This document shows positions 16,861-24,958 of a stretch of DNA of 64,000 nt, in pieces. The DNA is from Mycobacterium sp. OTB74 (GTDB lineage: Bacteria > Actinomycetota > Actinomycetes > Mycobacteriales > Mycobacteriaceae), in assembly GCF_029892685.1 (NCBI RefSeq), contig NZ_JARXVD010000002.1, positions 1-64,000 of the forward strand. The letters run 5' to 3'. A program made the position numbers and the translations under genes. Positions within the stretch are counted from its first letter, which is position 1. Every line of letters starts with the position of its first letter. Under the pieces are notes generated by a model that was given only the letters and a program-made list of their open reading frames with translations, was not told where the DNA came from and made no database searches.

Positions 16861-18009
16861 ATGAAAGGCAACGATGTGGCCGCGATCAAACCTGAAACAG
16901 GCACGGCCCTCATTGGCTACTGGGGCAGCAACACCAGTCAGCACGTCAACTTCATCGGCCTAGACGGCCATGTGCACGAGCTCTATATCGCTCCCGGCAC
17001 CGGCTGGGTGGACAATGACCTGACCAAACTGGCGGCCGCCGAACCGCCCGCCCTCCAGTCCGGGCTAAGCGGATACTGGCGCGACGACAGTATGCATATC
17101 TTCCATTTCGGCGCCGACATCGACAACCACGTCTACCAGCTCCGGATCTTCCCAGGCGCTCCCGGCTGGGTCTGGGATGATCTGACCTCGTTGGCAGACG
17201 GGATCGTGCCCAAGGTCAGCAGAGGTCTGCACAGTTACTACGGCACCGACCAAAGTCAGCACGTCAACTACGTCGGATCCGACAACCATATTCACGAGCT
17301 GTACCGGGCCGCCGGCGCCAGCCCGACCGGCTGGACCGACAACGATCTCACTGCGCTGGCGGGTGCCGTTCCGCCGCACCAGAACACCGCGCTAGGAAGC
17401 TACTGGGGCACCAATAGCAGCCAGCACGTCTTCTTCCTAGGCACCGACTGCCACCTGCACGAGCTCTGCATGGCACCCGGCACCGCGGGCTGGGTCGACA
17501 ACGACCTGACGAAGTTGTCGAATGCGACGACCACCCCAATTGTCAACGGGGCCATAGTCGCTATATGGAACGCCGACAGCAGCCAGAACGTGTACTACGT
17601 GGGCGCAGATGGGCACATCCATGAGATGTTCATCTATCCCGGCGGCCCCGGCTGGGTCGACCACGACCTGACAGCAGGCACACACGCCGTCGCACCCAAC
17701 ATCGTTGGGGCGCTTGATCTTTACGCGGGCAACGACGGCAGCGTGCACGTCAACTTCTTCGGCGTCGACGGCCATGTTCATGAGCTGTATAACCACCCCG
17801 GTGCCGCGGGCGCCAACTGGATCGACAACGATCTCACAGCGTTGGCGAAAGCGGTCGCGCCGGCCGTGGATGACAGTGCGCTGCACGGCTATTGGGGCAC
17901 CGACGGCAGCCAGCACGTCAACTTCGTCGGCACCGACGGCGACCTACACGAGCTTTACATCGCTCCCGGCGCCAGCTGGGTGGACAACAATCTGACCCAG
18001 CTGGCCTGA
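16861..18009 (+). CDS. Seven-repeat beta-propeller lectin (PLL/fucose-lectin-like)
   Basis: 382 aa, again seven tandem repeats of about 52 residues but of a different type: GYWG..SQHVNFVGxDGHVHELY, then PG..GWVDNDLTxLA. The pattern resembles the PLL family of Photorhabdus and fungal fucose lectins, where pockets between blades bind fucose or other sugars; that assignment is by motif memory only. No signal peptide or membrane helix. The frame is open from 16810. I take the ATG at 16861 because the repeats begin soon after; a GTG at 16876 with AAAGG 7 nt upstream is an alternative. It shares a 220-nt divergent intergenic region with the other propeller gene. Confidence 0.78.
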   Translation: MKGNDVAAIKPETGTALIGYWGSNTSQHVNFIGLDGHVHELYIAPGTGWVDNDLTKLAAAEPPALQSGLSGYWRDDSMHIFHFGADIDNHVYQLRIFPGAPGWVWDDLTSLADGIVPKVSRGLHSYYGTDQSQHVNYVGSDNHIHELYRAAGASPTGWTDNDLTALAGAVPPHQNTALGSYWGTNSSQHVFFLGTDCHLHELCMAPGTAGWVDNDLTKLSNATTTPIVNGAIVAIWNADSSQNVYYVGADGHIHEMFIYPGGPGWVDHDLTAGTHAVAPNIVGALDLYAGNDGSVHVNFFGVDGHVHELYNHPGAAGANWIDNDLTALAKAVAPAVDDSALHGYWGTDGSQHVNFVGTDGDLHELYIAPGASWVDNNLTQLA

Positions 18010-18050
18010 TCCGAGAGCCGTGGTCCGCTGCGGTTACACAGGGACCTTCC

Positions 18051-18755
18051 TTACGTGGTTGCGGCACCAGACCCCGTGGGTTTGGTTGTGGCCGTTACGG
18101 TCTGGGCCAGCGTCGCCACCGCCACCGGCGGGTTACCGTCCGGGTTGGCCTTACCGTCGGTCAGGTACGCCAGCACTGCCACGGAAGCGCCGGGCTTGAG
18201 CACCCAGTCCGCCGCGGTCGGGACCAGTTTGTTGGTGGTGATCACAACCGAGTGGGTATCACCGTCACCGGTGAGCGCGGTCGCCGATCCGCCCCACGAA
18301 TTGCCCGGTGCCGCGGGATCAGACAGGGTGACCGACGCCATGCCGACGCTGCTGCCGCTGTAGGTCAGCCGCACCTTGATGGGCTTGGGCGGGCAACCGG
18401 ACGTGCAGTCGGAGCCGTCGCCCTCCTGCCACACCGCATCAACGCCGAGGGTTGCTGCTGAAGAACCTTGTTGCGCGACACAGTAGTTCGTCGAAGTATC
18501 GAACGAGGAACCGGTCGCGCAGTGCTTGATGCCCACCGGGCCGGCAGGCCCGCACTTCTGGTAGGCGGTGGGATCACCGGGGACCGGAATGAAGGCTGCC
18601 GACGTGCCCGGACTCATGATCGACTCCGAGCAGCTTTGCGCCGGTGCTTGCGGGACATCGGTGCTCGGCCGCGCCGAGGCGGGTGCAACAACCAGACAGG
18701 ACGTCGCCAAGGCCGCCGCGATCGCGAAACCTGTTCTGACACTAACTTTGAGCAT
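18051..18755 (-). CDS. Exported protein with chitin-binding-like Cys pattern
   Basis: A 234-aa protein with a signal peptide (MLKVSVRTGFAIAAALATS, cleavage near ASA-RP). Residues about 40-95 carry a Cys pattern like the peritrophin/CBM14 chitin-binding fold: a first Cys, then AYQKCG, KHCATGSSFD and NYCV. This likeness is by eye. A C-terminal part of about 110 residues is rich in Thr/Ser/Val and beta-prone (KVRLTYSGSSVG, TGDGDTHSVVITTNK). It is the last gene of a four-gene minus-strand surface operon with the lipoprotein, the Pro-rich protein and the MspA porin. I do not know its function; binding of a cell-wall or host glycan is an inference. Confidence 0.65.
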   Translation of the reverse strand: MLKVSVRTGFAIAAALATSCLVVAPASARPSTDVPQAPAQSCSESIMSPGTSAAFIPVPGDPTAYQKCGPAGPVGIKHCATGSSFDTSTNYCVAQQGSSAATLGVDAVWQEGDGSDCTSGCPPKPIKVRLTYSGSSVGMASVTLSDPAAPGNSWGGSATALTGDGDTHSVVITTNKLVPTAADWVLKPGASVAVLAYLTDGKANPDGNPPVAVATLAQTVTATTKPTGSGAATT

Positions 18756-18778
18756 CCCGTCTCCTATTCGTTCGCAGG

Positions 18779-19195
18779 TCAACAGCCGCCGCCGATTTTG
18801 TCCATCGCCCTTTTCAACGGCAGCGCCGGGATCTGGTTGACGTTGTAGCCGGCATTTTCCGAATCCCAACCGATCATGTAGCACACACCCGGGCCGTCGG
18901 ACAGGCCTTCCGTCCAATTGTTCAGCGTAGGCTCACATTTCGTGGCATCTACGTCACTGACGCGATAGGCACGGTCGGGCTTGCCCGGCTCGTGCCGCCA
19001 CTCGACCAGAAACCCGAAATGCGGTAATGTGCACGGCCCGGCCGCTGCCGCCGACGTGCTGGCAGCTGGCGAGCTCGACGACGGCGACGCTGCCGTCGGC
19101 GAGCCGCTCTGGTTGCCCGAGCAACCGGCGATGAGGACGGTACATACCGCCACAGAGCCGACCAGCCCGAATCGGCGCCTCACGAATTGACTCAC
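18779..19195 (-). CDS. Predicted lipoprotein
   Basis: 138 aa with a basic N-terminus, a hydrophobic core and the lipobox LIAGC, so Cys25 should be lipidated and anchored outside the membrane. A Ser/Ala/Pro linker (about 28 residues) follows, then a compact C-terminal domain with four Cys (CTLPHF, TKCEPT, GVCYMIGWD, final GGGC), likely two disulphides. I do not recognise the domain. Its start overlaps the end of the upstream gene by 4 nt (ATGA), so the two are co-translated. Confidence 0.75.
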   Translation of the reverse strand: MSQFVRRRFGLVGSVAVCTVLIAGCSGNQSGSPTAASPSSSSPAASTSAAAAGPCTLPHFGFLVEWRHEPGKPDRAYRVSDVDATKCEPTLNNWTEGLSDGPGVCYMIGWDSENAGYNVNQIPALPLKRAMDKIGGGC

Positions 19196-19809
19196 GAGGC
19201 GGCCGGCACCTCCACCGGCGGCGGACCTGATGCCGGGGTCGGAGTCGGCGACGGTGTCGCCGGGGCCTGGGTACCACTGGCGGCCTCCAGGTTCGGCGCC
19301 GGCTGGCCCGGTACCGCAGGTGCGTTGGTCGGTACAGAGGACTCTGCGCCCGGAGCCGTCTTCGGCGCCGCGCCGCCCGGATCCTCCAACACAGGAGCCT
19401 CCATACCCGCCCCGATGTTCATACCCGGGTTGACCGTCGGCAGCGACGGATTGGGAACCAGGCCGGCCCCGATCCGATAGCGCGAGCTACTGGAGGTCAG
19501 GGCATTGGCCTTGTTCGGACTGAGCCCCAACGCACTACCCGGCAAACCACTAGCCGCAGCCGACGGATCACTGGTCACCGCCGCCCGGACTCCACGCGCG
19601 TCGTAGCCCGCCGGCGGCGGGACCGCGATGATGTTGGGCGCGAAGGTGTAGCTACCCGGCGTGGCGTTGACCGGCACCGGCGGCCCCGGCATCCATGGCA
19701 GCACCGGCGGTATCGCCGGCTGTGCCTCGGCAATGCCAGGCGCCAGCGGCAACCCCACCAAACCGAGGATCACCCCCAGCACCTTAGGCCTTATTCCTTT
19801 AAGCGACAT
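19192..19809 (-). CDS. Exported Pro/Ala-rich hypothetical protein
   Basis: 205 aa with a signal peptide ending near AEAQ-PA (core VLGVILGLVGLPLAPGIA). The mature chain is low in charge and rich in Pro, Ala, Gly and Ser; its last 60 residues are a Pro/Ala/Thr tail of disordered or wall-spanning type. A middle block with YDARGVRAAVTSDPSAA and NALTSSSSRYRIGAGL may be folded. Family unknown. It lies 26 nt after the MspA-type porin gene and overlaps the lipoprotein gene by 4 nt. An accessory role for the porin is only inferred. Confidence 0.65.
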   Translation of the reverse strand: MSLKGIRPKVLGVILGLVGLPLAPGIAEAQPAIPPVLPWMPGPPVPVNATPGSYTFAPNIIAVPPPAGYDARGVRAAVTSDPSAAASGLPGSALGLSPNKANALTSSSSRYRIGAGLVPNPSLPTVNPGMNIGAGMEAPVLEDPGGAAPKTAPGAESSVPTNAPAVPGQPAPNLEAASGTQAPATPSPTPTPASGPPPVEVPAAS

Positions 19810-19835
19810 GATTATTCGCCTCTCTGAGATCCGCG

Positions 19836-20501
19836 TCAGATCTTGCTCGGATCACCGTAGATGGCGAACTCCGTGTGCTCCTTGGCCGTCGAGATCCGCA
19901 GGTACGCGTACGAACGAATGTTCACGTCACCACCACAGGCGTCCGCCTTGATGTGGATGTTGTCGATGTCGAGCATCGCCGTGCCACTGTCATCGAGCGA
20001 CATGTTCGCCAACGGCAGGTCGACGATCACGCCGGGCTGGACCACCGTCTGAACGAAGCCCGCGATACCGGCCGTGCCACCGATGGCCGTGGTGCTACCG
20101 ATCGAGGCCGCAGGTGCCACACCCGCGGTGCCACCGAGCTGCAGACCGGTGGACACGTCCGACTGGCAACCCAACTGGTATCCCAGAATGAAGATACTGT
20201 CGGTGATGGGGCTCGACCCACCGGTCGCGGTTGCGGTCCCCGATGCCGTCACGAAGCCCTCCCGGGAGTTGACCGCTGCCGCCAGGTTGGGCACCGAGTT
20301 GATCGACTCATCAGAGATCTTGATCTGCATGTGCCAACCGTCCCGGCTGACCTTGGTGTACACCTGCGGCGCCATCGGGACGACATCTGCGTGCGCCGGT
20401 GTGGACTCCACGGCTCCTAACATGCATACAGATGCTGCAGCGACCGCTGCAATCCTTTTGGGAGACAGGGTGACTGGCCTCAGGGGAGACAGTTGTGCCA
20501 T
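19836..20501 (-). CDS. MspA-family outer-membrane porin
   Basis: 221 aa from the ATG at 20501, with a signal peptide cleaved near STPAHA-DVVP. The mature length (about 180) and pattern fit MspA: RDGWHMQIKISDESINSVPNLA near the N-terminus, GYQLGCQSDVSTGLQLG in the middle, and a C-terminal ADACGGDVNIRSYAYLRIS. MspA porins form octamers across the mycolic-acid outer membrane and admit small hydrophilic solutes; they are typical of fast-growing mycobacteria. The frame extends 25 codons upstream, but those lack signal-peptide character. It is the first gene of the four-gene operon ending at 18051. Confidence 0.92.
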   Translation of the reverse strand: MAQLSPLRPVTLSPKRIAAVAAASVCMLGAVESTPAHADVVPMAPQVYTKVSRDGWHMQIKISDESINSVPNLAAAVNSREGFVTASGTATATGGSSPITDSIFILGYQLGCQSDVSTGLQLGGTAGVAPAASIGSTTAIGGTAGIAGFVQTVVQPGVIVDLPLANMSLDDSGTAMLDIDNIHIKADACGGDVNIRSYAYLRISTAKEHTEFAIYGDPSKI

Positions 20502-20842
20502 GCGATGCCTCGGCTTTCCTAGCGGCCCGACGCGCCTGGTGCGTGTCCGGTCATTGCCGCAAGCAAATAAAGCCAAGTGTTTGTTACGGCACTGTTATCT
20601 AATAATTTCGGCCTGGCTAATCTTGAACAGTCGATCAGCCCACCTGAACAGATTCAGCAAACATGAGCACACCTTTAAGCGTGCCGCCAATCAGGTATTT
20701 CACCCAATCAGCTGAGCTTCCCCGCGCATTATCGCCCACTCGGATCGGACCTCACAGCCAGTCTCGAGCATCCCTGAAGGACCCGCCCAGCCGCCCGCCG
20801 CCGATCACCTCGACCCCCATCGCGAGCCTCCGGTTCTATGTG
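20502..20842. other. Divergent intergenic region upstream of the MspA-type porin
   Basis: 341 nt, clearly more AT-rich than its surroundings between 20560 and 20700, and without a supported gene. It must hold the porin promoter and probably a long 5' leader, as M. smegmatis mspA has. TTAGATAAC on the minus strand near 20600 is a possible -10, not proven. Confidence 0.4.
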
Positions 20843-20848
20843 TAAGTT
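20843..20848 (+). promoter_or_regulatory. -10 element TAAGTT of the glutaminyl cyclase gene
   Basis: TAAGTT lies 7 nt before the ATG at 20856. This favours that ATG over the in-frame ATG at 20838, which would lie upstream of the transcription start. Confidence 0.45.
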
Positions 20849-20855
20849 CACCGCA

Positions 20856-21626
20856 ATGTGGCGCCCCCGAGTTCTGTTGGCTGCGATGCTCGCCGTGAGC
20901 ATCGCGACCCCGGGCGCGTGGGCCGATCCCGCGCCGGTCGCTCAACTGCGCCCGACCGTGTTGGACCGCATGTACCACGACCCGGCAGCGTTCACCGAGG
21001 GCTTGTTCCTCGATGGCACCAGCCTCTACGAGAGCAGCGGTCAGTTCGGGCGTTCGCAGTTGCGTGAGCTCGACGCCACCTCCGGCCAGCTGCGGCGCGC
21101 GGCAGCACTACCGCCCACGTATTTCGGCGAGGGCATCGCCGACGCCGGCGACCACATCTGGCAGCTGACCTATCAGAACGGCATTGCGATCGACTGGGAC
21201 AAAGCGGCCTTCACCGTTCGACGTGAGGTCCCGCTCTCAGGAGATGGCTGGGGACTGTGCCGAGACGGCGACCGCTTGATCCGTAGCGACGGCTCCGCAC
21301 AGCTGCACTTCCACCGCATCGACGACATGGCCGAAACCGGGTCAATGACGGTGACCTACAACGGAACTCAATTGCCCGGAATCAACAGTCTGGACTGCTC
21401 CGGTAACGAAATCTGGGCCAATGTCTGGCCCACGAATCACATCGTCCGCATCGACGCCACCACCGGGTCGGTGCAAGCCGTGGTGAACGCCGACGGCCTA
21501 CTGGATACCCCCCATGCGAACAATGTCGACGTGCTCAACGGCATCGTCCGCCTGGACGACGATCAGTTCCTGCTGACGGGCAAGAACTGGCCGACCATGT
21601 ACCGGGTGCGGTTCACCCCGGCTTGA
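20856..21626 (+). CDS. Glutaminyl-peptide cyclotransferase, plant/bacterial type, exported
   Basis: 256 aa with a signal peptide (MWRPRVLLAAMLAVSIATPG, cleavage near WADP). The body fits the five-bladed propeller glutaminyl cyclase family (Glu_cyclase_2): DPAAFTEGL, YESSGQFGRSQLRE, FGEGIADAGDHIWQLTYQNG, GINSLDCSGNEIWANVWPTN and a C-terminal LTGKNWPTMYRVRF. The enzyme turns N-terminal glutamine into pyroglutamate on exported proteins. M. tuberculosis carries a homologue elsewhere in its chromosome. It is convergent with the GNAT gene, 13 nt away. Confidence 0.88.
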   Translation: MWRPRVLLAAMLAVSIATPGAWADPAPVAQLRPTVLDRMYHDPAAFTEGLFLDGTSLYESSGQFGRSQLRELDATSGQLRRAAALPPTYFGEGIADAGDHIWQLTYQNGIAIDWDKAAFTVRREVPLSGDGWGLCRDGDRLIRSDGSAQLHFHRIDDMAETGSMTVTYNGTQLPGINSLDCSGNEIWANVWPTNHIVRIDATTGSVQAVVNADGLLDTPHANNVDVLNGIVRLDDDQFLLTGKNWPTMYRVRFTPA

Positions 21627-21639
21627 CGCACACACTGCG

Positions 21640-22230
21640 CTACAGCCGTCCCAGCCGGAACTCCAGGTTGGTGCGTACGGCGGGCCATTCGATATCCAGG
21701 ATCGAATACACCGCGGTGTCGCGCCGTACCCCGTCAGCCGATATTTGATGCGACCGCAGCACCCCGTCCAGCTTGGCACCCAACCGCTCGATGGCCGCGC
21801 GGCTCTTTGAGTTGAAGAAGTGCGTGCGGAACTCCACTGCGATGCAGCCCAGAACCTCGAAGGCATGCCGCAGCAGCAGCAGCTTGGCCTCGGTGTTGAC
21901 TCCGGTACGCCGCACCGACGAGACGTACCAAGTGTGCCCGATCTCCAGCCGCCGGTTGGGTCCGTCCACGTTCATGTAGCTCGACGAGCCGATCACTTCG
22001 CCGGCCAAGGACCGCACCACGAACGTCAGGCCGGTGACCGGGCTCTGCGCGGCCAGCCGCGCGCCCACCCAGTCCGCGACGGTCGTCGGCGACGGCGCAA
22101 CCGTGAACCACAACCTGCCGGTCTCACCATCGGCAACTGCGGCCGCGATCTCCGGTACATGGTCAGCAGTCAAGGGTTCCAACGAAACCCATTGATCGCC
22201 GGTCAACACCACCGGTTCGACAAAGCCCAT
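21640..22230 (-). CDS. GNAT-family N-acetyltransferase
   Basis: 196 aa of the RimJ/RimL-type GNAT class. Core motifs are LEPLTADHVPEI at the start, VIGSSSYMNVDGPNRRLEIG (strands 4-5), the acetyl-CoA loop region VRRTGVNTEAKLLLLRHAFE, and NSKSRAAIERLGAKLDGVLR, the typical last helix of this class. The target is unknown; relatives acetylate protein N-termini or small amines. The ATG at 22230 overlaps the stop of the upstream membrane-protein gene (TGATG), so the two form an operon. The longer open frame to 22491 lies over that gene and is rejected. Confidence 0.85.
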   Translation of the reverse strand: MGFVEPVVLTGDQWVSLEPLTADHVPEIAAAVADGETGRLWFTVAPSPTTVADWVGARLAAQSPVTGLTFVVRSLAGEVIGSSSYMNVDGPNRRLEIGHTWYVSSVRRTGVNTEAKLLLLRHAFEVLGCIAVEFRTHFFNSKSRAAIERLGAKLDGVLRSHQISADGVRRDTAVYSILDIEWPAVRTNLEFRLGRL

Positions 22231-22673
22231 CAGCGCACCCCTATCGGCGGATGCCGGTCGACGGGCGCGCTCCAGGCCACCACCATCGCCAGCACAGACA
22301 ACACCACGGCCAACCCGGCCATGGACAACCCGAGATACAACCCGTACGCGGCAGATACCGCACCGTGCACGTACAGCCGGTAATACCACGCCGCCAGCGC
22401 CGCCAGCCCCAGCGAAAGCACGAGGGCCGCAATCGACGCGATGCGCGCTGACAACCGGCGCGCGGTCATCGCCGCGGCCACGATCAGGCACGACGACAGC
22501 AGCACCAGCAGCTGCCCCACCCCGAACCCGGGCGGAGGCACCGCGATGTGACCGACCTTGCCGCCGATGGCGTTAGCCCGCCCCGCTGAACTGGTCAGCC
22601 AGGGCAACCAGGCACTGACCAGCAACACCGCCGCGCACAGCGCAACAATCCAGGCCGGCCGTAGGCGTTCCAC
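22230..22673 (-). CDS. Four-helix membrane protein, hypothetical
   Basis: 147 aa with four predicted membrane helices: AWIVALCAAVLLVSAWLPWL, VGQLLVLLSSCLIVAAAM, IASIAALVLSLGLAALAAW, and MAGLAVVLSVLAMVVAW. Loops are short and there is no catalytic motif. This layout is common among small actinobacterial membrane proteins of unknown role. The GTG at 22673 is chosen because TACGCT on the minus strand lies 6 nt upstream. It is coupled to the GNAT gene by a TGATG overlap. Confidence 0.7.
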   Translation of the reverse strand: MERLRPAWIVALCAAVLLVSAWLPWLTSSAGRANAIGGKVGHIAVPPPGFGVGQLLVLLSSCLIVAAAMTARRLSARIASIAALVLSLGLAALAAWYYRLYVHGAVSAAYGLYLGLSMAGLAVVLSVLAMVVAWSAPVDRHPPIGVR

Positions 22674-22679
22674 GGCATG

Positions 22680-22685
22680 AGCGTA
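22680..22685 (-). promoter_or_regulatory. -10 element TACGCT (minus strand)
   Basis: On the minus strand TACGCT lies 6 nt before the GTG at 22673; a leaderless start is likely. The divergent cupin gene has its own -10 at 22734, only 48 nt away. Confidence 0.5.
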
Positions 22686-22733
22686 TCGACCGCTCTGGTG
22701 ATCAACACAGCCGAACATGCCTTCAATCAGTCG

Positions 22734-22739
22734 TAACCT
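22734..22739 (+). promoter_or_regulatory. -10 element TAACCT of the cupin gene
   Basis: TAACCT lies 8 nt before the ATG at 22748, with no Shine-Dalgarno sequence between, so the mRNA is probably leaderless. Confidence 0.45.
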
Positions 22740-22747
22740 GGACTGCC

Positions 22748-23185
22748 ATGACCGATCTCCCCGACTGGGCCCGGCGACTCGACCTGGTCCCACACCCCGA
22801 AGGCGGTTGGTACCGGGAGACCTGGCGGAGCACGCTCAACGTCCCACGGGCTGCGCTGCCGCCGGAATACCCCGGCCCACGCAGCGCCGGTACCGCCATC
22901 CTGTTTCTGCTCATGCCAGGCCAACAATCCTCGTGGCACACCGTGCGCGGCACGGAACTATGGCTGTTCCACCGCGGCAGTCCGCTGTTGCTAGAGGTCG
23001 GACCTGAACGAGCTACCGCTGACACTCTGGTGCTCGGCGCCGACATCGCTGCGGGTGAAGAGCCACAGCTATTGGTTCCACCCGGCCACTGGCAGCGGGC
23101 CAGGCCCCGAGACGACGAACCCACACTGGTCAGTTGCGTCGTAGTGCCGGGATTTGACTTCGCCGACTTCGCTCTCAGCCCTTAG
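22748..23185 (+). CDS. DUF985 cupin-fold protein
   Basis: 145 aa matching the DUF985/cupin_5 family: HPEGGWYRETW at the start, TAILFLLMPGQQSSWHTVRG with ELWLFHRGSPL (first cupin motif), and LVPPGHWQRARP (second motif). Possible metal ligands are H64 and the nearby His of LFHRG. The family's biochemical role is not established; some members are annotated as sugar or hydrophobic-ligand binders. It is followed after 11 nt by the potassium channel gene and probably shares its transcript. Confidence 0.85.
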   Translation: MTDLPDWARRLDLVPHPEGGWYRETWRSTLNVPRAALPPEYPGPRSAGTAILFLLMPGQQSSWHTVRGTELWLFHRGSPLLLEVGPERATADTLVLGADIAAGEEPQLLVPPGHWQRARPRDDEPTLVSCVVVPGFDFADFALSP

Positions 23186-23196
23186 CGTTAGCGCTC

Positions 23197-24900
23197 ATGG
23201 ACGGCCACACCATCGTCTGCGGTTCTGACGCACTCGTAGACCGCATCACCGAAGGCCTGTGGGCAGCCGGCGCCACCGTGGTTCCGCTGCTCGACCCCGC
23301 CGGCTTGGAGGGCGCAGGCATCACCACCGCCGACGCCATCGTCTGTGCCGGTGATGACGACGCCATGAATCTCGAAATCGCGCTACTGGCGCGGGAACTC
23401 AACCCAACCGTGCGGGTGGTGACCCGACTGGCCAACAGCGTGCTGCGCGAGGCGGTGGCGCAGGACAACGGTCCCGGCGCGGTGCTGGACGTCGCCGACC
23501 TGGCCGCTCCGTCGGTGGTGGAGGCCTGCCTAGCCCGCACCACTCACACCGTCACCGCGGCGGGCGTGGATTTCGTGATCTCCGGTGCCTCGGCACCTGA
23601 GGACACCACCTTGCGCGACATGTTCGGCGACCTAGCGCCGGTCGCCGTCATCCGGGGCGAGAAATCCGACTGTCCAGGCGAGGTAGTACCCTGCCCTGGA
23701 AGGGATTTCGCTGTCCACGAGGGCGACTGGACCGCGATGATCGGCACCGCCGACGAGTTGACCGCCGCAGGGATCCGGGTGCCGCGTCCACTACCCCGCA
23801 GCCGCGACCGACATCCGTGGCCACGGCGCGCCATCGACGCGGTGCGCATCGCCCGCGACAGCATGAACCCGATGTTCTATCGGGCCCTGGCCGCCTCGAC
23901 CACCCTGTTGATCGGCTCAACCATCCTGTTGCGCTTCGCTTATCACAGTCCGCGTGGCATGAGCTGGATCGATGCGTTGTACTTCTCCACCGAAACCATT
24001 GCGACAGTCGGCTACGGCGACTTCAGCTTTCTGCTGCAGCCAACCTGGCTGCGTCTGTGGGGTATCGGCCTGATGTTCGCCGGCGTCACCACAACCGCCA
24101 TCCTGGTGGCGTTCGTAGCCGACGCCCTGCTGTCCCGTCGCCTCAGCCAATACGCCGGACGGCGCCGCGTCCAGCACCTGCACAACCACGTCATCGTCGT
24201 CGGGCTGGGCTCGTTCGGCATTCGAGTGGTCAACGACCTGACCGCAGCGGGCTACGACGTCGCGGTGATCGAACGCGACGAGGGCAACAGGTTCCTATCG
24301 CAGGTCGGCCAACTGGACGTGCCCGTGATCTTCGGCGACGCCACCCTGCGCCAGACCTTGGAAATGGCCCGACTCGACGAGGCCCGAGCCATCGCGGTGC
24401 TGACCCAGGACGACATGGTCAACATCGAAACCGGCATCGTGCTGCGCGAAATGCTCAGCCCGCGAGTGCTTCCCGAGATCCATCGACCGGAAGTGCCGCT
24501 GGTGCTCCGCATCTACGACCGCACCCTGGGCGCCGCTGTCGCACAACGGTTCGGCTTCGACAACGTGCGCTCCACCGTCGAATTGGCCGCGCCGTGGTTC
24601 ATCGGGGCCGCGCTGGGGCTGCAGGTGTTGGGCACCTTCTCGGTGGGGCAGCGCTCGTTCATGGTGGGCGGTGTGCACATCGAGCCCGGCAGCGTGCTGG
24701 ACGGCATGCGGATGGAACAGATGCCGACCCAGACCCGTGTCATCGCGATAACCCGGCCCGGTACACCCACCCAACTGCATCCGCGGCGCGGTGCCCGCAT
24801 GCTCGCCGGGGACACGGCATATCTTGTGGGTCCCTACCGGGAGTTGGTCAAGACCCTGCTGACAGGGCGGCGCCCAAACGTGAAAAGCAGCCCAATGTGA
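23197..24900 (+). CDS. Potassium channel with RCK domains on both sides of the pore
   Basis: A 567-aa protein. Residues about 5-190 form an N-terminal RCK/TrkA-like Rossmann domain (HTIVCGSDALVDRI, AIVCAGDDDAMNLEIALLAR). A two-helix pore module follows (about 230-315) with helices FYRALAASTTLLIGSTILL and RLWGIGLMFAGVTTTAILV, and the K+ selectivity filter TVGYGD between them. A second RCK domain follows (VIVVGLGSFGIRVVNDL, VIFGDATLRQTLEMA) with a TrkA-C-like tail. RCK rings gate the pore by binding nucleotide or ions. The RCK-pore-RCK order is unusual; single-RCK channels such as MthK are the norm. It probably shares the cupin transcript. Confidence 0.9.
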   Translation: MDGHTIVCGSDALVDRITEGLWAAGATVVPLLDPAGLEGAGITTADAIVCAGDDDAMNLEIALLARELNPTVRVVTRLANSVLREAVAQDNGPGAVLDVADLAAPSVVEACLARTTHTVTAAGVDFVISGASAPEDTTLRDMFGDLAPVAVIRGEKSDCPGEVVPCPGRDFAVHEGDWTAMIGTADELTAAGIRVPRPLPRSRDRHPWPRRAIDAVRIARDSMNPMFYRALAASTTLLIGSTILLRFAYHSPRGMSWIDALYFSTETIATVGYGDFSFLLQPTWLRLWGIGLMFAGVTTTAILVAFVADALLSRRLSQYAGRRRVQHLHNHVIVVGLGSFGIRVVNDLTAAGYDVAVIERDEGNRFLSQVGQLDVPVIFGDATLRQTLEMARLDEARAIAVLTQDDMVNIETGIVLREMLSPRVLPEIHRPEVPLVLRIYDRTLGAAVAQRFGFDNVRSTVELAAPWFIGAALGLQVLGTFSVGQRSFMVGGVHIEPGSVLDGMRMEQMPTQTRVIAITRPGTPTQLHPRRGARMLAGDTAYLVGPYRELVKTLLTGRRPNVKSSPM

Positions 24901-24901
24901 C

Positions 24902-24938
24902 GAAGATGGCGAAGAATCCGCAGATCCTCGCCATCTTC
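24902..24938. terminator. Hairpin terminator between convergent genes
   Basis: GAAGATGGCGA and its exact complement TCGCCATCTTC (11-bp stem, 15-nt loop) start 2 nt after the channel stop and end 20 nt before the stop of the convergent VOC gene. A short T-pair follows. It could serve both strands. Confidence 0.6.
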
Positions 24939-24958
24939 TTCACCTTGGGCGCCGGACT

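Noticed and set aside
15614..18009. CRISPR-like or DNA tandem repeat array
   Set aside because: The periodicity is at protein level (beta-propeller blades) with diverged DNA, and it stays in frame throughout.
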